Below, one piece after another: positions 1-8,265 of a stretch of DNA of 64,000 nucleotides. The position numbers and the translations under genes are program-made. Source of the stretch: Ohessyouella blattaphilus (GTDB lineage Bacteria > Bacillota > Clostridia > Lachnospirales > Lachnospiraceae); NCBI RefSeq assembly GCF_024721265.1, contig NZ_JAMXOC010000008.1, positions 48,409 through 112,408 on the forward strand, written 5' to 3'. The stretch's first letter is position 1. Each line of letters starts with the position of its first letter. Below the pieces are notes generated by a model that saw only the letters and a program-made list of their open reading frames with translations, did no database searches and had not been told where the DNA came from.

Positions 1-1327
1 TGCGGTGGATCCCTTTGAAGCCTTAGAGACGTATGGAGCCGATGCGATTCGCTGGTATTTTTACGTGAATAGTGCGCCTTGGCTACCGAATCGCTTCCAC
101 GGACAAGCTGTACTGGAAGGTCAGCGCAAGTTTATGGGAACCCTCTGGAATACGTACGCCTTCTATGTCTTGTACGCCAATATTGATAACTTCGATCCCA
201 CAAAATACGAGTTTAATTATGAGCAGCTGCCGGTTATGGATAAGTGGCTTCTGTCAAAGCTCAATACCCTGGTTAAGGAAGTGGACGAGGACTTAGCGAA
301 CTACAAGATTACCGAGCCAGCAAGAGCGCTCCAGAGCTTTGTGGATGACATGAGTAACTGGTACGTTCGCCGCTCAAGAGAGCGCTTCTGGGCCAAAGGT
401 ATGGAGCAGGATAAGATTAACGCCTATCAAACCCTTTATACTGCCCTAGTGACCGTATGTCAGGTGGCGGCACCGATGATTCCTTTCATGACGGAAGACA
501 TCTACCAAAACCTTGTAAGAAATATCGATAAGCGGATGCCAGAAAGTATTCACCTCTGTGATTACCCAGAGTATCACCAGGAGTTTGTGGATCAGCAATT
601 AGAGGCGGATATGGACCGGGTACTAAAAGTAGTGGTTATGGGCCGGGCTTGTCGCAACACCGCGAACATCAAGAATCGTCAACCGATTGGTCAGATGTTT
701 ATTAAGGCGCCCTTTAGCTTTTCGGATTTTTACAAGGATATCGTGAGCGAAGAGTTGAATGTGAAAGAAGTGCTCTTTAAAGAAGATGTGAGTGCTTACG
801 CTTCTTATAGCTTCAAGCCCCAGTTAAAGACGGTGGGGCCGAAATACGGAAAGCTTTTAGGTGGCATCAAACAGACGCTAACAGAGCTTGATGGCAATGC
901 GGCCATGGATGAACTTAACCGAGAGGGAGCGATTAAGTTCCCCGTGAATGGTCAAGAAGTGACCCTCTTTAAAGAGGACTTATTAATTGAGAACGCCCAG
1001 ATGGAGGGCTTTGTTTCGGAAAGCGACAATGGCATTACCGTGGTTCTCGATACCCACTTATCGGAAGAGCTTTTAGAGGAAGGTTTCGTTAGAGAAATCA
1101 TCAGTAAGGTTCAGACCATGCGAAAGGAAGCGGACTTTGAAGTCATGGATAAGATTCTCTTAACGTATGAAGGGAATGACAAGATTGTTGATATATTTAC
1201 CCGCAATGGGGAATTTATTGCGGAAGAGACTATGTGTGCTACAGTTAGCCACGAGGCCCCGAAAGGTTTTGTGAAAGCCTGGAAGATTAACGATGAAGAT
1301 GTAGAGTTAGGTGTAGAAAAAGTATAA
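1..1327 (+). CDS. ileS: Isoleucyl-tRNA synthetase, C-terminal part (5' end outside window)
   Basis: Charges tRNA-Ile with isoleucine in the cytoplasm. The frame is already open at the window edge, so the gene starts upstream; the visible part begins just after where the KMSKS loop would lie (VDPFEALETYGADAIRWYF). It then carries the anticodon-binding domain and a C-terminal extension (FKPQLKTVGPKYGK and onward) that I associate with the eukaryote-like IleS2 clade (DUF5915-type tail), not the zinc-finger tail of IleS1. IleS2 enzymes are typically about 1030-1060 aa, so roughly 600 aa are missing. The IleS2 clade often includes mupirocin-insensitive enzymes; that is family knowledge and not shown here. 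glgP follows after 28 bp. Confidence 0.95.
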   Translation, partial: AVDPFEALETYGADAIRWYFYVNSAPWLPNRFHGQAVLEGQRKFMGTLWNTYAFYVLYANIDNFDPTKYEFNYEQLPVMDKWLLSKLNTLVKEVDEDLANYKITEPARALQSFVDDMSNWYVRRSRERFWAKGMEQDKINAYQTLYTALVTVCQVAAPMIPFMTEDIYQNLVRNIDKRMPESIHLCDYPEYHQEFVDQQLEADMDRVLKVVVMGRACRNTANIKNRQPIGQMFIKAPFSFSDFYKDIVSEELNVKEVLFKEDVSAYASYSFKPQLKTVGPKYGKLLGGIKQTLTELDGNAAMDELNREGAIKFPVNGQEVTLFKEDLLIENAQMEGFVSESDNGITVVLDTHLSEELLEEGFVREIISKVQTMRKEADFEVMDKILLTYEGNDKIVDIFTRNGEFIAEETMCATVSHEAPKGFVKAWKINDEDVELGVEKV

Positions 1328-1355
1328 AAAATGAGAGTGTTTTACGGGAGGCATA

Positions 1356-3818
1356 ATGTTTGATAAGAGACTAGACAAAAAGAAATTTAAAGAAGAAGTA
1401 GAAAGTAACTTAAAGCTATTGTATCGCCATACGATTGCGGAGGCTTCACAGCAAGAACTGTTTCAAGCGGTTTCTTACGCCGTTAAAGAAGTGATTATGG
1501 ACGATTGGATTAGCACCCAGAAGGCCGTTAAGGAACAAGGGGCGAAAACGGTGGTGTATTTATCGATGGAGTTTCTCATCGGTAGAGCTCTAGGAAATAA
1601 TTTGATTAATATGAATTCCTACCGTCAAGTGGAAGATTGCTTGGCGGAAATGGGGATTGATCTAAATGCCTTAGAGAATCAGGAGCCGGATCCGGCCCTT
1701 GGAAACGGCGGGCTAGGTCGCCTAGCTGCCTGTTTCTTAGAGTCTTTAACCACCCTCGGTTATCCAGCATACGGCTGTGGTATCCGCTATCGCTACGGTA
1801 TGTTTAAGCAAAAAATCGAAAATGGCTATCAAAGAGAGGTTCCAGATGATTGGCTAAAGGATGGGTATCCGTTTGAGCTGCGTCGTCCGGACTTTACCCA
1901 AGAGGTTCGCTTCGGGGGAACGATTCATTTTGAAAAGGATGCAAATGGTGATGACTGCTTTATCCAGGAGAATTACCAGTCAGTTAAGGCAGTGCCTTAT
2001 GAGATACCAATTGTGGGCTACGGCAACCACATGGTAAACTCCCTTTGTATCTGGGATGCCGAACCAATTGTGAACTTTAATCTAGATTCCTTTGACAGTG
2101 GAAACTACCATAAGGCCGTAGAACAGGAGAATATCGCGAAGAATATTGTGGAGGTGCTTTATCCCAATGATAATCATATCGCCGGTAAAGAGTTGCGCTT
2201 AAAGCAGCAATATTTCTTTATCTCGGCTAGCTTGCAATCTGCCCTTCAGAAGTTTAAAAAGACGGGTGCTTCTATTTTTACACTACCAGACAAAGTGGTT
2301 TTCCAGATGAATGATACTCACCCGACGGTAGCTGTCGCTGAGCTGATGCGCTTACTTCTTGATCAGGAGCATTTAAGCTGGGAAGAAGCGTGGGGTATTA
2401 CGACGAAATGTGTAGCCTATACGAATCACACGATTATGTCAGAGGCGCTTGAGAAGTGGCCAATTGATTTATTTGAAAGATTGCTTCCACGAGTGTACCA
2501 AATCGTTCAGGAAATCGATCGCCGTTTTGTAGCAGAGGTTCGTTCCCGCTATCCAGGTAATGAAGAGAAGGTAGCGAGGATGGCCATTCTCTACGATAAG
2601 CAAGTGCGCATGGCACATCTAGCCATTGTGGCGTCGTTCTCCGTCAATGGAGTGGCGGCCTTACATACAGAGATTCTTAAAAATCAGGAACTAAAAGATT
2701 TTTATGAAATGATGCCGGATAAATTCAACAATAAGACTAACGGGGTTACCCAGCGGCGTTTCCTAATGCATGCGAATCCTTGGCTATCGGATTGGATTAC
2801 TCTCGAGCTTAAAACCACAGAGTGGGCCACAAATCTGGATTTACTAGCAGGGCTTAAAGCCTTAGTAGATAACCCAGCGGCTCAGTCTGATTTTATAGAG
2901 ATTAAGAAGCAGAACAAGATTCGCTTAGCTCAGTATATTAAGGAGCATAATGGGATAGAGGTCGATCCAGAGTCTCTTTTTGATATCCAGGTTAAAAGGC
3001 TTCACGAATATAAGCGGCAGCTGCTTAACATTTTACACGTTATCTATCTGTACAATCAGATTAAAGAAAATCCGGAGCAAGAGGTGCAAAAGCGGACCTT
3101 TATCTTTGGAGCGAAAGCGTCAGCTGGCTATATTCGGGCGAAAGAGATTATTAAGCTCATTACCTCGGTGGCGGAAGTGGTTAATAACGACGCTAGTATA
3201 GATGGTAAAATCAAGGTAGTGTTTATTGAGGATTACAAGGTTTCCAATGCCGAGATTATCTTCTCTGCTGCGGATTTAAGTGAGCAGATTTCTACAGCTT
3301 CTAAGGAAGCTAGCGGTACCGGCAATATGAAGTTTATGATGAATGGTGGGGTGACCATCGGCACGATGGACGGTGCCAATGTGGAGATTGTGGAGGCGGT
3401 TGGGGCTGAGAATGCCTTTATCTTTGGCCTTTCGTCTGAGGAAGTCATTCAGTACGAAAACCACGGTGGCTATAATCCGCAGGATATCTACAATAGTGAT
3501 CCTAAGCTTAGACAGGTGATTGACCAGCTAGTAGACGGTACCTTTGCTGGGGGGGACCGGGAAATGTTCCGTAATATTTATGATTCTTTACTTACAAATA
3601 AAAGCGGACGAGCAGATCAGTATTTTATTTTGAAAGATTTTGACTCCTATCGCCAAGCGCAAGCGGCAGCAGTCGCCGCTTACAAGGATAAAAGTGCGTG
3701 GGCGCGGATGGCCATGATGAATACGGCCTGTAGTGGTAAGTTTTCTTCGGATCGAACGATCGAGGAGTATGTAAGAGATATTTGGCACTCGCAGAAAATT
3801 CAAGTAGAAGGGAAGTAA
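1356..3818 (+). CDS. glgP: Glycogen/maltodextrin phosphorylase
   Basis: Releases glucose-1-phosphate from alpha-1,4-glucans using phosphate and pyridoxal phosphate (GT35 family) in the cytoplasm. The 820-aa length is typical. Visible family signatures are EPDPALGNGGLGRLAACF near residue 110, QMNDTHPTVAVAELMR near 317, and the PLP-lysine motif EASGTGNMKFMMNGG near 650. The start is set by GGGAGG seven bases upstream of ATG. It follows ileS by 28 bp and is followed 4 bp later by a membrane protein gene, so the three are probably co-transcribed. No glgA, glgB or glgC is in the window. Confidence 0.97.
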   Translation: MFDKRLDKKKFKEEVESNLKLLYRHTIAEASQQELFQAVSYAVKEVIMDDWISTQKAVKEQGAKTVVYLSMEFLIGRALGNNLINMNSYRQVEDCLAEMGIDLNALENQEPDPALGNGGLGRLAACFLESLTTLGYPAYGCGIRYRYGMFKQKIENGYQREVPDDWLKDGYPFELRRPDFTQEVRFGGTIHFEKDANGDDCFIQENYQSVKAVPYEIPIVGYGNHMVNSLCIWDAEPIVNFNLDSFDSGNYHKAVEQENIAKNIVEVLYPNDNHIAGKELRLKQQYFFISASLQSALQKFKKTGASIFTLPDKVVFQMNDTHPTVAVAELMRLLLDQEHLSWEEAWGITTKCVAYTNHTIMSEALEKWPIDLFERLLPRVYQIVQEIDRRFVAEVRSRYPGNEEKVARMAILYDKQVRMAHLAIVASFSVNGVAALHTEILKNQELKDFYEMMPDKFNNKTNGVTQRRFLMHANPWLSDWITLELKTTEWATNLDLLAGLKALVDNPAAQSDFIEIKKQNKIRLAQYIKEHNGIEVDPESLFDIQVKRLHEYKRQLLNILHVIYLYNQIKENPEQEVQKRTFIFGAKASAGYIRAKEIIKLITSVAEVVNNDASIDGKIKVVFIEDYKVSNAEIIFSAADLSEQISTASKEASGTGNMKFMMNGGVTIGTMDGANVEIVEAVGAENAFIFGLSSEEVIQYENHGGYNPQDIYNSDPKLRQVIDQLVDGTFAGGDREMFRNIYDSLLTNKSGRADQYFILKDFDSYRQAQAAAVAAYKDKSAWARMAMMNTACSGKFSSDRTIEEYVRDIWHSQKIQVEGK

Positions 3819-3822
3819 GTTT

Positions 3823-4440
3823 ATGAATGAAGAACGCTTTGCAATGATGTTTGTAGCTCTTTATCTAGTGGTAATAGTAGTGCTTATGCTAGGTGGTTTA
3901 CTTTCGTATATCTTAAAGGGGGTAGGGCTTTATACGCTAGGAAAAAGAAGAGGCCTTGAAAACCCTTGGTTGGCTTTTATTCCCTATGCCCGTACGTATT
4001 TTCAAGGCGAGCTCTGCGGGCCTCTTAAGGTGGCAAAAAAGGAGATGAAACACCCAGGTCTTTGGATGATTCTCCTACCCATATTTGGTAGCATTATTTC
4101 CGGTATCTTTGTGGCTATCGTATATGCCATCCTTCTCGGTAGTCTCCTAGGGCTAGCGGGTTCGACGAGAATGACAGATCCTAGCGCTTGGGCTAGTTAC
4201 TTAGGCGGCCACATGGTTATTCTTCTGCTCGTAATGTATGTGCTTTTGATTTTAGTGAATCTAATTATCGGTGGGATTAATTCTGCTTTGACAGCCCTTG
4301 TGAATCGCCGTATATATAGCGCCTTTACTACCGATACTCATGCAGTGTTTCACGGGGTTATGGGATTATTCATCCCCTTATACACCGCCATCTATTTATT
4401 TATGATCAGGAATAGGGAAGCCAATGGCACAGCAGTATAA
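3823..4440 (+). CDS. Hypothetical multi-pass membrane protein
   Basis: A 205-aa protein with about four to five hydrophobic segments: a strong N-terminal helix (near residues 8-32) and helices around 78-105, 128-155 and the C terminus. Between helices 1 and 2 lies a conserved-looking stretch, KGVGLYTLGKRRGLENPWLAFIP, which recurs in small uncharacterised Firmicutes membrane proteins. I do not recognise a named family and assign no function. The ribosome site is inside the end of glgP (GAAGGGAAG), suggesting translational coupling. The last 17 nt overlap the GIY-YIG gene. Confidence 0.75.
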   Translation: MNEERFAMMFVALYLVVIVVLMLGGLLSYILKGVGLYTLGKRRGLENPWLAFIPYARTYFQGELCGPLKVAKKEMKHPGLWMILLPIFGSIISGIFVAIVYAILLGSLLGLAGSTRMTDPSAWASYLGGHMVILLLVMYVLLILVNLIIGGINSALTALVNRRIYSAFTTDTHAVFHGVMGLFIPLYTAIYLFMIRNREANGTAV

Positions 4441-4723
4441 AGATAAGACCTCTAGCAAGAATTATGTGTATATTCTTGAGTGTAAGGACCAGTCGCTTTA
4501 CACCGGTTGGACCAATGATTTAGAGAAACGCATAAAAGCTCACAACGAAGGGCGTGGAGCAAAATATACAAAAGGCCGAGGACCGGTAAAACTTCGGTAT
4601 TACGAAGAATACCCCACAAAAGAAGAGGCAATGAAACGAGAATGCCAAATAAAAAAGCTTACTCGCACGGAGAAGCTTTCGTTGGGGACACACTTTTTCT
4701 TAATTGGGGAGGTCGTTTTTTGA
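4424..4723 (+). CDS. GIY-YIG domain protein (YazA/UPF0213-like)
   Basis: A 99-aa single-domain member of the GIY-YIG nuclease superfamily. The hallmark is split as YVYIL...LYTGWTNDLEKRIKAHN, with the catalytic Arg in EKRIKAHNEGRGAKYTKGRGP and the later Glu in PTKEEAMKRECQIK. Stand-alone UPF0213 proteins such as B. subtilis YazA have this size; their role is not settled, though DNA-structure-specific nuclease activity is expected. It starts inside the preceding membrane-protein gene, with AGGGAAG as ribosome site. Its TGA stop lies in the loop of the hairpin at 4707-4737. Confidence 0.9.
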   Translation: MAQQYKDKTSSKNYVYILECKDQSLYTGWTNDLEKRIKAHNEGRGAKYTKGRGPVKLRYYEEYPTKEEAMKRECQIKKLTRTEKLSLGTHFFLIGEVVF

Positions 4724-4737
4724 AAAAACGACCTCCC
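4707..4737. terminator. Hairpin between convergent genes
   Basis: Perfect 14-bp arms (GGGAGGTCGTTTTT and its complement) around a 3-nt loop. It sits where the + strand GIY-YIG gene and the - strand hemolysin III gene meet, and overlaps both stop codons. The T-run is part of the stem and not 3' of it, so it could terminate in either direction but is not a textbook terminator. Confidence 0.65.
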
Positions 4738-5393
4738 TAAAGGATTTTCCAGACGAAGATGTAGTGGCAAATACTGCCAGCCATCACGAATAGATGAAAG
4801 ATTTCGTGTGAGCCAAAGTATTGATGCTTACTGTTAAAAATAGAAAGTTTTAAGGCGTAGATGATGCCGCCGATCGTGTAGATAATGCCCCCTGCCAGGA
4901 GCCAGATAAAGGAACTGGTATCGAGGGCTTTTATTAATGGTGCAAAAGCGAGGACACAGGTCCAGCCCATGCCGATATAGAGGACGGAGGATACCCACTT
5001 AGGGCAGTAGACCCAGAAGGCCTTCAGAATAATACCAACGAGGGCAAAGCACCAAATAATCGCTAGCATGATATAACCTAAGCGGCCCCGAAGAACAATG
5101 AGACAAACGGGAGTATACGTCCCGGCGATGAGTACGCAAATCATCATGTGATCACACTTCTTGAGGATTCGATTGATTCGTTCAGAACGATCGAAGGTAT
5201 GATAAGTCGTGCTAGCGGCGTAGAGTAAGATAAGACTGATTACGTAAATAGTAACGGCTAGGAGTGAGAGAGAATCCACTTTGCTAGCGCGTATAAGTAG
5301 AGGGATCATGCCCCCAAGAGCGAGGATGAGCCCGATTAAATGAGTAATTGAACTACCTGGGTCTTTAATGTATTTATCTAGTTTAGCACCCAT
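4737..5393 (-). CDS. trhA: Hemolysin III family (PAQR/TrhA) membrane protein
   Basis: A 218-aa integral membrane protein with seven predicted helices. Family motifs are visible: SSITHLIGLI near residue 15, ASTTYHTFD near 60 and HEIFHLFVMAGSICHYIFV at the C terminus; the conserved His and Asp residues are the putative metal site of the PAQR superfamily. Bacterial members have been linked to membrane-lipid homeostasis, while the name derives from weak haemolytic activity of one member. I chose ATG at 5393; a TTG one codon upstream is also possible, both behind AAAGGAG. A clear promoter with an inverted repeat lies just upstream. Confidence 0.9.
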   Translation of the reverse strand: MGAKLDKYIKDPGSSITHLIGLILALGGMIPLLIRASKVDSLSLLAVTIYVISLILLYAASTTYHTFDRSERINRILKKCDHMMICVLIAGTYTPVCLIVLRGRLGYIMLAIIWCFALVGIILKAFWVYCPKWVSSVLYIGMGWTCVLAFAPLIKALDTSSFIWLLAGGIIYTIGGIIYALKLSIFNSKHQYFGSHEIFHLFVMAGSICHYIFVWKIL

Positions 5394-5433
5394 CAAAAAA
5401 CATCTCCTTTCGATACGTAGTAATCAAAACTAC

Positions 5434-5477
5434 ATGATGTATAAAAAGATAATACATCATACAGAAGAGAAGTGCAA
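5434..5477 (-). promoter_or_regulatory. Promoter of hemolysin III gene with overlapping inverted repeat
   Basis: On the minus strand TTGCAC (5472-5477) and TATTAT (5449-5454) are 17 bp apart. A perfect 9-bp inverted repeat, ATGATGTAT (5434-5442) and ATACATCAT (5452-5460), straddles the -10 element and start point with a 9-bp spacer, an arrangement typical of a repressor operator. The regulator is unknown. Confidence 0.6.
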
Positions 5478-5489
5478 GCGTTTTTGCAT

Positions 5490-5520
5490 AAAAAAAGGAC
5501 CCTACCCCAGTAGAGTCCTT
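5490..5520 (-). terminator. Intrinsic terminator of rubrerythrin gene
   Basis: Minus-strand stem of 11 bp (AAGGACTCTAC pairing with GTAGGGTCCTT, one G-U pair) with a short loop, followed by a run of T residues. It lies 31 bp past the rubrerythrin stop codon. Confidence 0.85.
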
Positions 5521-5551
5521 AAAAGTATCTCTCTTTACTTTTTCTTGTTGC

Positions 5552-6088
5552 TTAGTAGTTAACCACTTGTCTTTCGAAGTATGCTTGTGGGTGTGCACAT
5601 ACCGGACAGACCTCAGGAGCATCTTCTGCATTATGGATATAACCGCAATTGCCACACTTCCATCCAAGAGGAGCATCGCCTTTAAAGGTAGTACCGTTAT
5701 TGTAGCTTTCAAGAAGCTTACGATAACGCTTTTCATGTGTTGCTTCTACAAGGGCAACGCCTTCGAATTTAGCTGCTAAATCATCAAAACCCTCTGCTCT
5801 AGCGTCTTCTGCCATACGTTTGTACATATCTGTCCATTCGTAGTTTTCGCCAGCGGCAGCAGCTTCTAGGTTAGCGGGAACATCGCCAATACCTTCAAGT
5901 TCCTTGAACCATAACTTCGCATGCTCTTTTTCGTTAATAGCAGTTTCCATAAAAATGTTTTGAATTTGTACATAACCTGCTTTTTTAGCAACGGAAGCAA
6001 AATAATCGTATTTGTTACGTGCCATTGATTCACCGGCAAAGGCCTCATTTAAGTTCTTCTCTGTTTTAGTACCTGCGTATTTTGACAT
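5552..6088 (-). CDS. rbr: Rubrerythrin (C-terminal rubredoxin domain)
   Basis: Non-haem di-iron peroxidase that reduces hydrogen peroxide in anaerobes. The 178-aa protein has the ferritin-like domain with ExxH ligands ([31 protein letters not shown]) and a C-terminal rubredoxin-like Fe(Cys)4 domain, CGNCGYIH...CPVCAHP. AGGAGG lies 6 bp before the ATG. It has its own promoter (TTGAAA-17-TATAGT) and terminator, so it is a separate transcript from the perR/reverse-rubrerythrin unit just upstream, although functionally it belongs with it. Confidence 0.96.
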   Translation of the reverse strand: MSKYAGTKTEKNLNEAFAGESMARNKYDYFASVAKKAGYVQIQNIFMETAINEKEHAKLWFKELEGIGDVPANLEAAAAGENYEWTDMYKRMAEDARAEGFDDLAAKFEGVALVEATHEKRYRKLLESYNNGTTFKGDAPLGWKCGNCGYIHNAEDAPEVCPVCAHPQAYFERQVVNY

Positions 6089-6119
6089 ATTGTTACCTCC
6101 TCTTTATTTGTCTATTAAT

Positions 6120-6148
6120 ACTATAGGACAAGAAAATACGGTTTTCAA
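6120..6148 (-). promoter_or_regulatory. Rubrerythrin promoter
   Basis: On the minus strand TTGAAA (6143-6148) and TATAGT (6120-6125) are separated by 17 bp. The AT-rich sequence around the -10 (TATAGTATTAATAG) is partly symmetrical and could be a weak PerR site, but it does not match the consensus well. Confidence 0.7.
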
Positions 6149-6165
6149 TTAAATAAGTATAAACT

Positions 6166-6711
6166 TTAATTAAAGTATCGTTTAAGTAATCCTTCAAAAG
6201 CTTTGCCGTGGCGAGCTTCGTCTCTTGCCATTTCGTGTACAGTATCGTGAATGGCATCTAGGTTTTGCTCTTTTGCCTTTTTAGCTAAGGCGAATTTACC
6301 AGCAGTTGCGCCGTTTTCGGCATCTACGCGCATTTCTAGGTTTTTCTTCGTGCTATCAGTTACCACTTCGCCCAGCAGTTCAGCAAATTTAGCAGCGTGT
6401 TCAGCCTCTTCCCAAGCAGCTTTTTCCCAGTATAGACCGATTTCCGGATAACCCTCGCGGTGAGCAACTCTAGCCATAGCTAAGTACATACCAACTTCGG
6501 AACACTCACCTTCAAAATTCATACGCAAATCCTTGATGATATCCTCAGAAACGCCTTTAGCTACGCCGACAACGTGTTCAGCTGCCCAAGTTTTCTCGCC
6601 GCTTACCTGCTCTTTAAACTTTTCTGCTGGTGCCTTACATTGTGGACAGGCCTCAGGTGCGGTGTCTCCCTCGTGTACGTATCCACAGATTGTGCAAATA
6701 AATTTTTTCAT
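6166..6711 (-). CDS. Reverse rubrerythrin (N-terminal rubredoxin domain)
   Basis: NAD(P)H-linked peroxidase component of oxidative-stress defence in Clostridia. The domain order is reversed relative to classical rubrerythrin: the rubredoxin Fe(Cys)4 site comes first ([10 protein letters not shown]...CPQCKAP, residues 5-25) and the four-helix di-iron domain follows, with [19 protein letters not shown] and [11 protein letters not shown] supplying the carboxylate/His ligands. Length 181 aa is normal. The gene starts 14 bp after the perR stop with an AAGGAGG site, so it is probably co-transcribed with and controlled by perR. Confidence 0.95.
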   Translation of the reverse strand: MKKFICTICGYVHEGDTAPEACPQCKAPAEKFKEQVSGEKTWAAEHVVGVAKGVSEDIIKDLRMNFEGECSEVGMYLAMARVAHREGYPEIGLYWEKAAWEEAEHAAKFAELLGEVVTDSTKKNLEMRVDAENGATAGKFALAKKAKEQNLDAIHDTVHEMARDEARHGKAFEGLLKRYFN

Positions 6712-6725
6712 TTTAAAAATCCTCC

Positions 6726-7130
6726 TTATTGTGTGTTAGTCTCTTCTAGACAGTGTTTGCAAAGCCCGAAAAACTGAATCTCGTGATCCTTCACAAGACC
6801 GTCATAGGTGCTCTGCGCCTGATCGTTAATTGAGGAAATAATGCTTTCATCAAGACTTATGTCCTCAACCCGCCCGCATTTTTCGCAAATTAAATGGCAG
6901 TGATCCGAAACATCAAAATCAAACCGAATACCGCCGTCGCTAGTAGGAATCTTAATGATTTCTCCCATATCGACTAAGAGATTTAGATTGCGGTAGACGG
7001 TTCCCAAACTGATGTTAGGGTAGTCCTTTTTTAGCTCTGCGTAAACGGTATCAGCGGTAGGATGTTCTTTTGTACCAGCAAGATATCCTTTAATGGCTTC
7101 TCGCTGACGACTAAATTTTAGAGTCGGCAT
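6726..7130 (-). CDS. perR: Fur-family repressor, PerR-like
   Basis: Metal-dependent transcription repressor, 134 aa from the start chosen here. The N-terminal winged helix includes the recognition region [19 protein letters not shown]; the C-terminal half has the metal site [16 protein letters not shown] and a second CxxC (FGLCKHCLE), i.e. two CxxC pairs for structural zinc. ATG at 7130 is preceded by AAGGAGGG; the longer open frame to 7199 runs through the promoter and is rejected. Gene order (repressor followed by reverse rubrerythrin and rubrerythrin) supports a peroxide-sensing PerR and not an iron-sensing Fur, which I infer and cannot prove. Confidence 0.9.
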   Translation of the reverse strand: MPTLKFSRQREAIKGYLAGTKEHPTADTVYAELKKDYPNISLGTVYRNLNLLVDMGEIIKIPTSDGGIRFDFDVSDHCHLICEKCGRVEDISLDESIISSINDQAQSTYDGLVKDHEIQFFGLCKHCLEETNTQ

Positions 7131-7144
7131 AAGTACCCTCCTTG

Positions 7145-7195
7145 AATAATAATAACGATTACTATTATTATAGATTCTAGATAAAGAAAAGTCAA
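7145..7195 (-). promoter_or_regulatory. perR promoter with PerR/Fur-like operator
   Basis: On the minus strand TTGACT (7190-7195) and TATAAT (7167-7172) are 17 bp apart, a near-consensus sigma-A promoter. From the -10 into the leader (7145-7171) runs an AT-rich imperfect palindrome, ATAATAATA...TTATTATTAT, resembling PerR/Fur boxes. It implies autoregulation of perR and the downstream reverse rubrerythrin. Confidence 0.75.
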
Positions 7196-7280
7196 GCATT
7201 AGGTTAGACTATTTACACTTGTAGTCCATGTGCAAAACTACAAAAATAAAGAAAAATTAAAGGGAAAACAAAAAAGAGAC

Positions 7281-7360
7281 TTATCCAAGTTATCCACAGA
7301 AAAAGGAACGAAAAAGGTGGATAAAATTGAATTTTCGCGAAGTTATCCACATTATCCACA
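7281..7360. promoter_or_regulatory. Cluster of five DnaA boxes in a gene-free region
   Basis: Three exact consensus boxes TTATCCACA (7290-7298, 7343-7351, 7352-7360), one TTATCCAAG (7281-7289) and one inverted TTATCCACC (minus strand, 7316-7324) lie within 80 bp. Boxes 1-2 and 4-5 abut head to tail with no gap. The surrounding 7200-7519 region is AT-rich and has no gene; a small inverted repeat (TTGTAGT/ACTACAA, about 7219-7242) lies to the left and TTCGCGAA at 7334-7341 between the pairs. It could titrate DnaA, regulate a neighbouring promoter, or be a replication-origin element. dnaA, dnaN and rpmH are not nearby. Confidence 0.8.
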
Positions 7361-7519
7361 GTCCAAAGGGCGTTTTTGGGGGACAAATCAGGGCAAAAAA
7401 AGAACAGACGTTTTGTAAAGAAATGATAAAATTGGTGTTTCGGAAATAAATATTCGAATTATCATTGACTTTTAAATCTTCGCACAGTTTGTTAAATTAA
7501 CTGAATTTACTGTCAAATC

Positions 7520-7548
7520 TTTACAAACTACGGATCCGGTTCTATAAT
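7520..7548 (+). promoter_or_regulatory. Promoter of DUF1858 gene
   Basis: TTTACA (7520-7525) and TATAAT (7543-7548) with a 17-bp spacer, about 25 bp upstream of the AAAAAGGAGG ribosome site. Confidence 0.8.
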
Positions 7549-7577
7549 GTAGATACTGAAAAAAAGGAGGCAAAGAA

Positions 7578-7787
7578 ATGGCTGAGATAAATAAAGATAT
7601 GACCATTGGTGAGCTACTAAACGTAAATGCAAACGTAGCCCCAATCCTCATGGAAGTTGGCATGCACTGCTTAGGTTGTCCATCTGCACAAGGTGAGTCA
7701 ATCGCCGAAGCAGCGATGGTTCACGGCATAGATGCAGATCTACTAGTAGAGAAGATCAAAGCATTTGTGAACGCAGAAGGAAAATAG
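7578..7787 (+). CDS. DUF1858 small protein (hybrid-cluster-associated disulfide domain)
   Basis: A 69-aa cytosolic protein matching the DUF1858 pattern: [44 protein letters not shown]. The CLGC motif is the redox-active disulfide expected of the family, often found beside hybrid cluster protein or nitrogen/sulfur redox genes. Here it stands alone with its own promoter, strong ribosome site (AAGGAGG) and terminator. Its neighbour on the left is the PerR/rubrerythrin group, so a redox role is plausible, but no partner is visible. Confidence 0.85.
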   Translation: MAEINKDMTIGELLNVNANVAPILMEVGMHCLGCPSAQGESIAEAAMVHGIDADLLVEKIKAFVNAEGK

Positions 7788-7796
7788 CATAAAAAT

Positions 7797-7841
7797 AGCG
7801 GCGACTTTAGATACTAATCATCTAAAGTCGCCGCTTTTTTT
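7797..7841. terminator. Terminator after DUF1858 gene
   Basis: Perfect 15-bp arms (AGCGGCGACTTTAGA, 7797-7811, and 7821-7835) with a 9-nt loop and seven T residues on the + strand. The convergent HIT gene ends inside its right flank, so it may serve both strands. Confidence 0.92.
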
Positions 7842-8250
7842 ACGCGTTCATTTTTTCCACTAACTCGTTCTTATCGGTTTCTGATAGTTCACCCATCTTC
7901 CAGCCAAGCCCCACCTTGTCACCGCTATTTCGCGGAATCAGGTGCATATGAAAGTGAAAGACCGTTTGCCCAGCGGACGCTTCGTTGTTCTGAATAATAT
8001 TGTAGCCGTCACAGCCGAGAATATCCTTTAGTTTATTGACCATCTTTTTCGCTAGCGGCATGACTTCTCTGGCGACCTCATCCTCTAGATCAAATAAGTT
8101 GCGATAGTGGTCTTTGGGGATAATCAGCGCATGCCCCTTGGCGGCTGGTGAAGCATCCAGGATTACGCGAAACTTATCATCCTCATAAAGGGTCGCTGTC
8201 TCGATATCGCCGTTTGCCAGTTTACAAAAAATGCAATTTTCATCTTTCAT
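7840..8250 (-). CDS. HIT family nucleotide hydrolase/transferase
   Basis: Small 136-aa histidine-triad protein. It has the zinc-site CIFCKLANGD at the N terminus and the catalytic triad HFHMHLIPR near residue 98. HINT-like members hydrolyse nucleoside phosphoramidates or dinucleoside polyphosphates; the exact substrate cannot be read from sequence. It follows the rhomboid gene by 15 bp on the same strand with AAGGAGG, so the two form a small operon. Confidence 0.94.
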   Translation of the reverse strand: MKDENCIFCKLANGDIETATLYEDDKFRVILDASPAAKGHALIIPKDHYRNLFDLEDEVAREVMPLAKKMVNKLKDILGCDGYNIIQNNEASAGQTVFHFHMHLIPRNSGDKVGLGWKMGELSETDKNELVEKMNA

Positions 8251-8265
8251 TAAAAAGTCCTCCTT

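Noticed and set aside
7200..7577. Full chromosomal origin (oriC)
   Set aside because: DnaA boxes are present, but dnaA, dnaN, rpmH and gyrase genes are absent on both sides, so I report only a box cluster.
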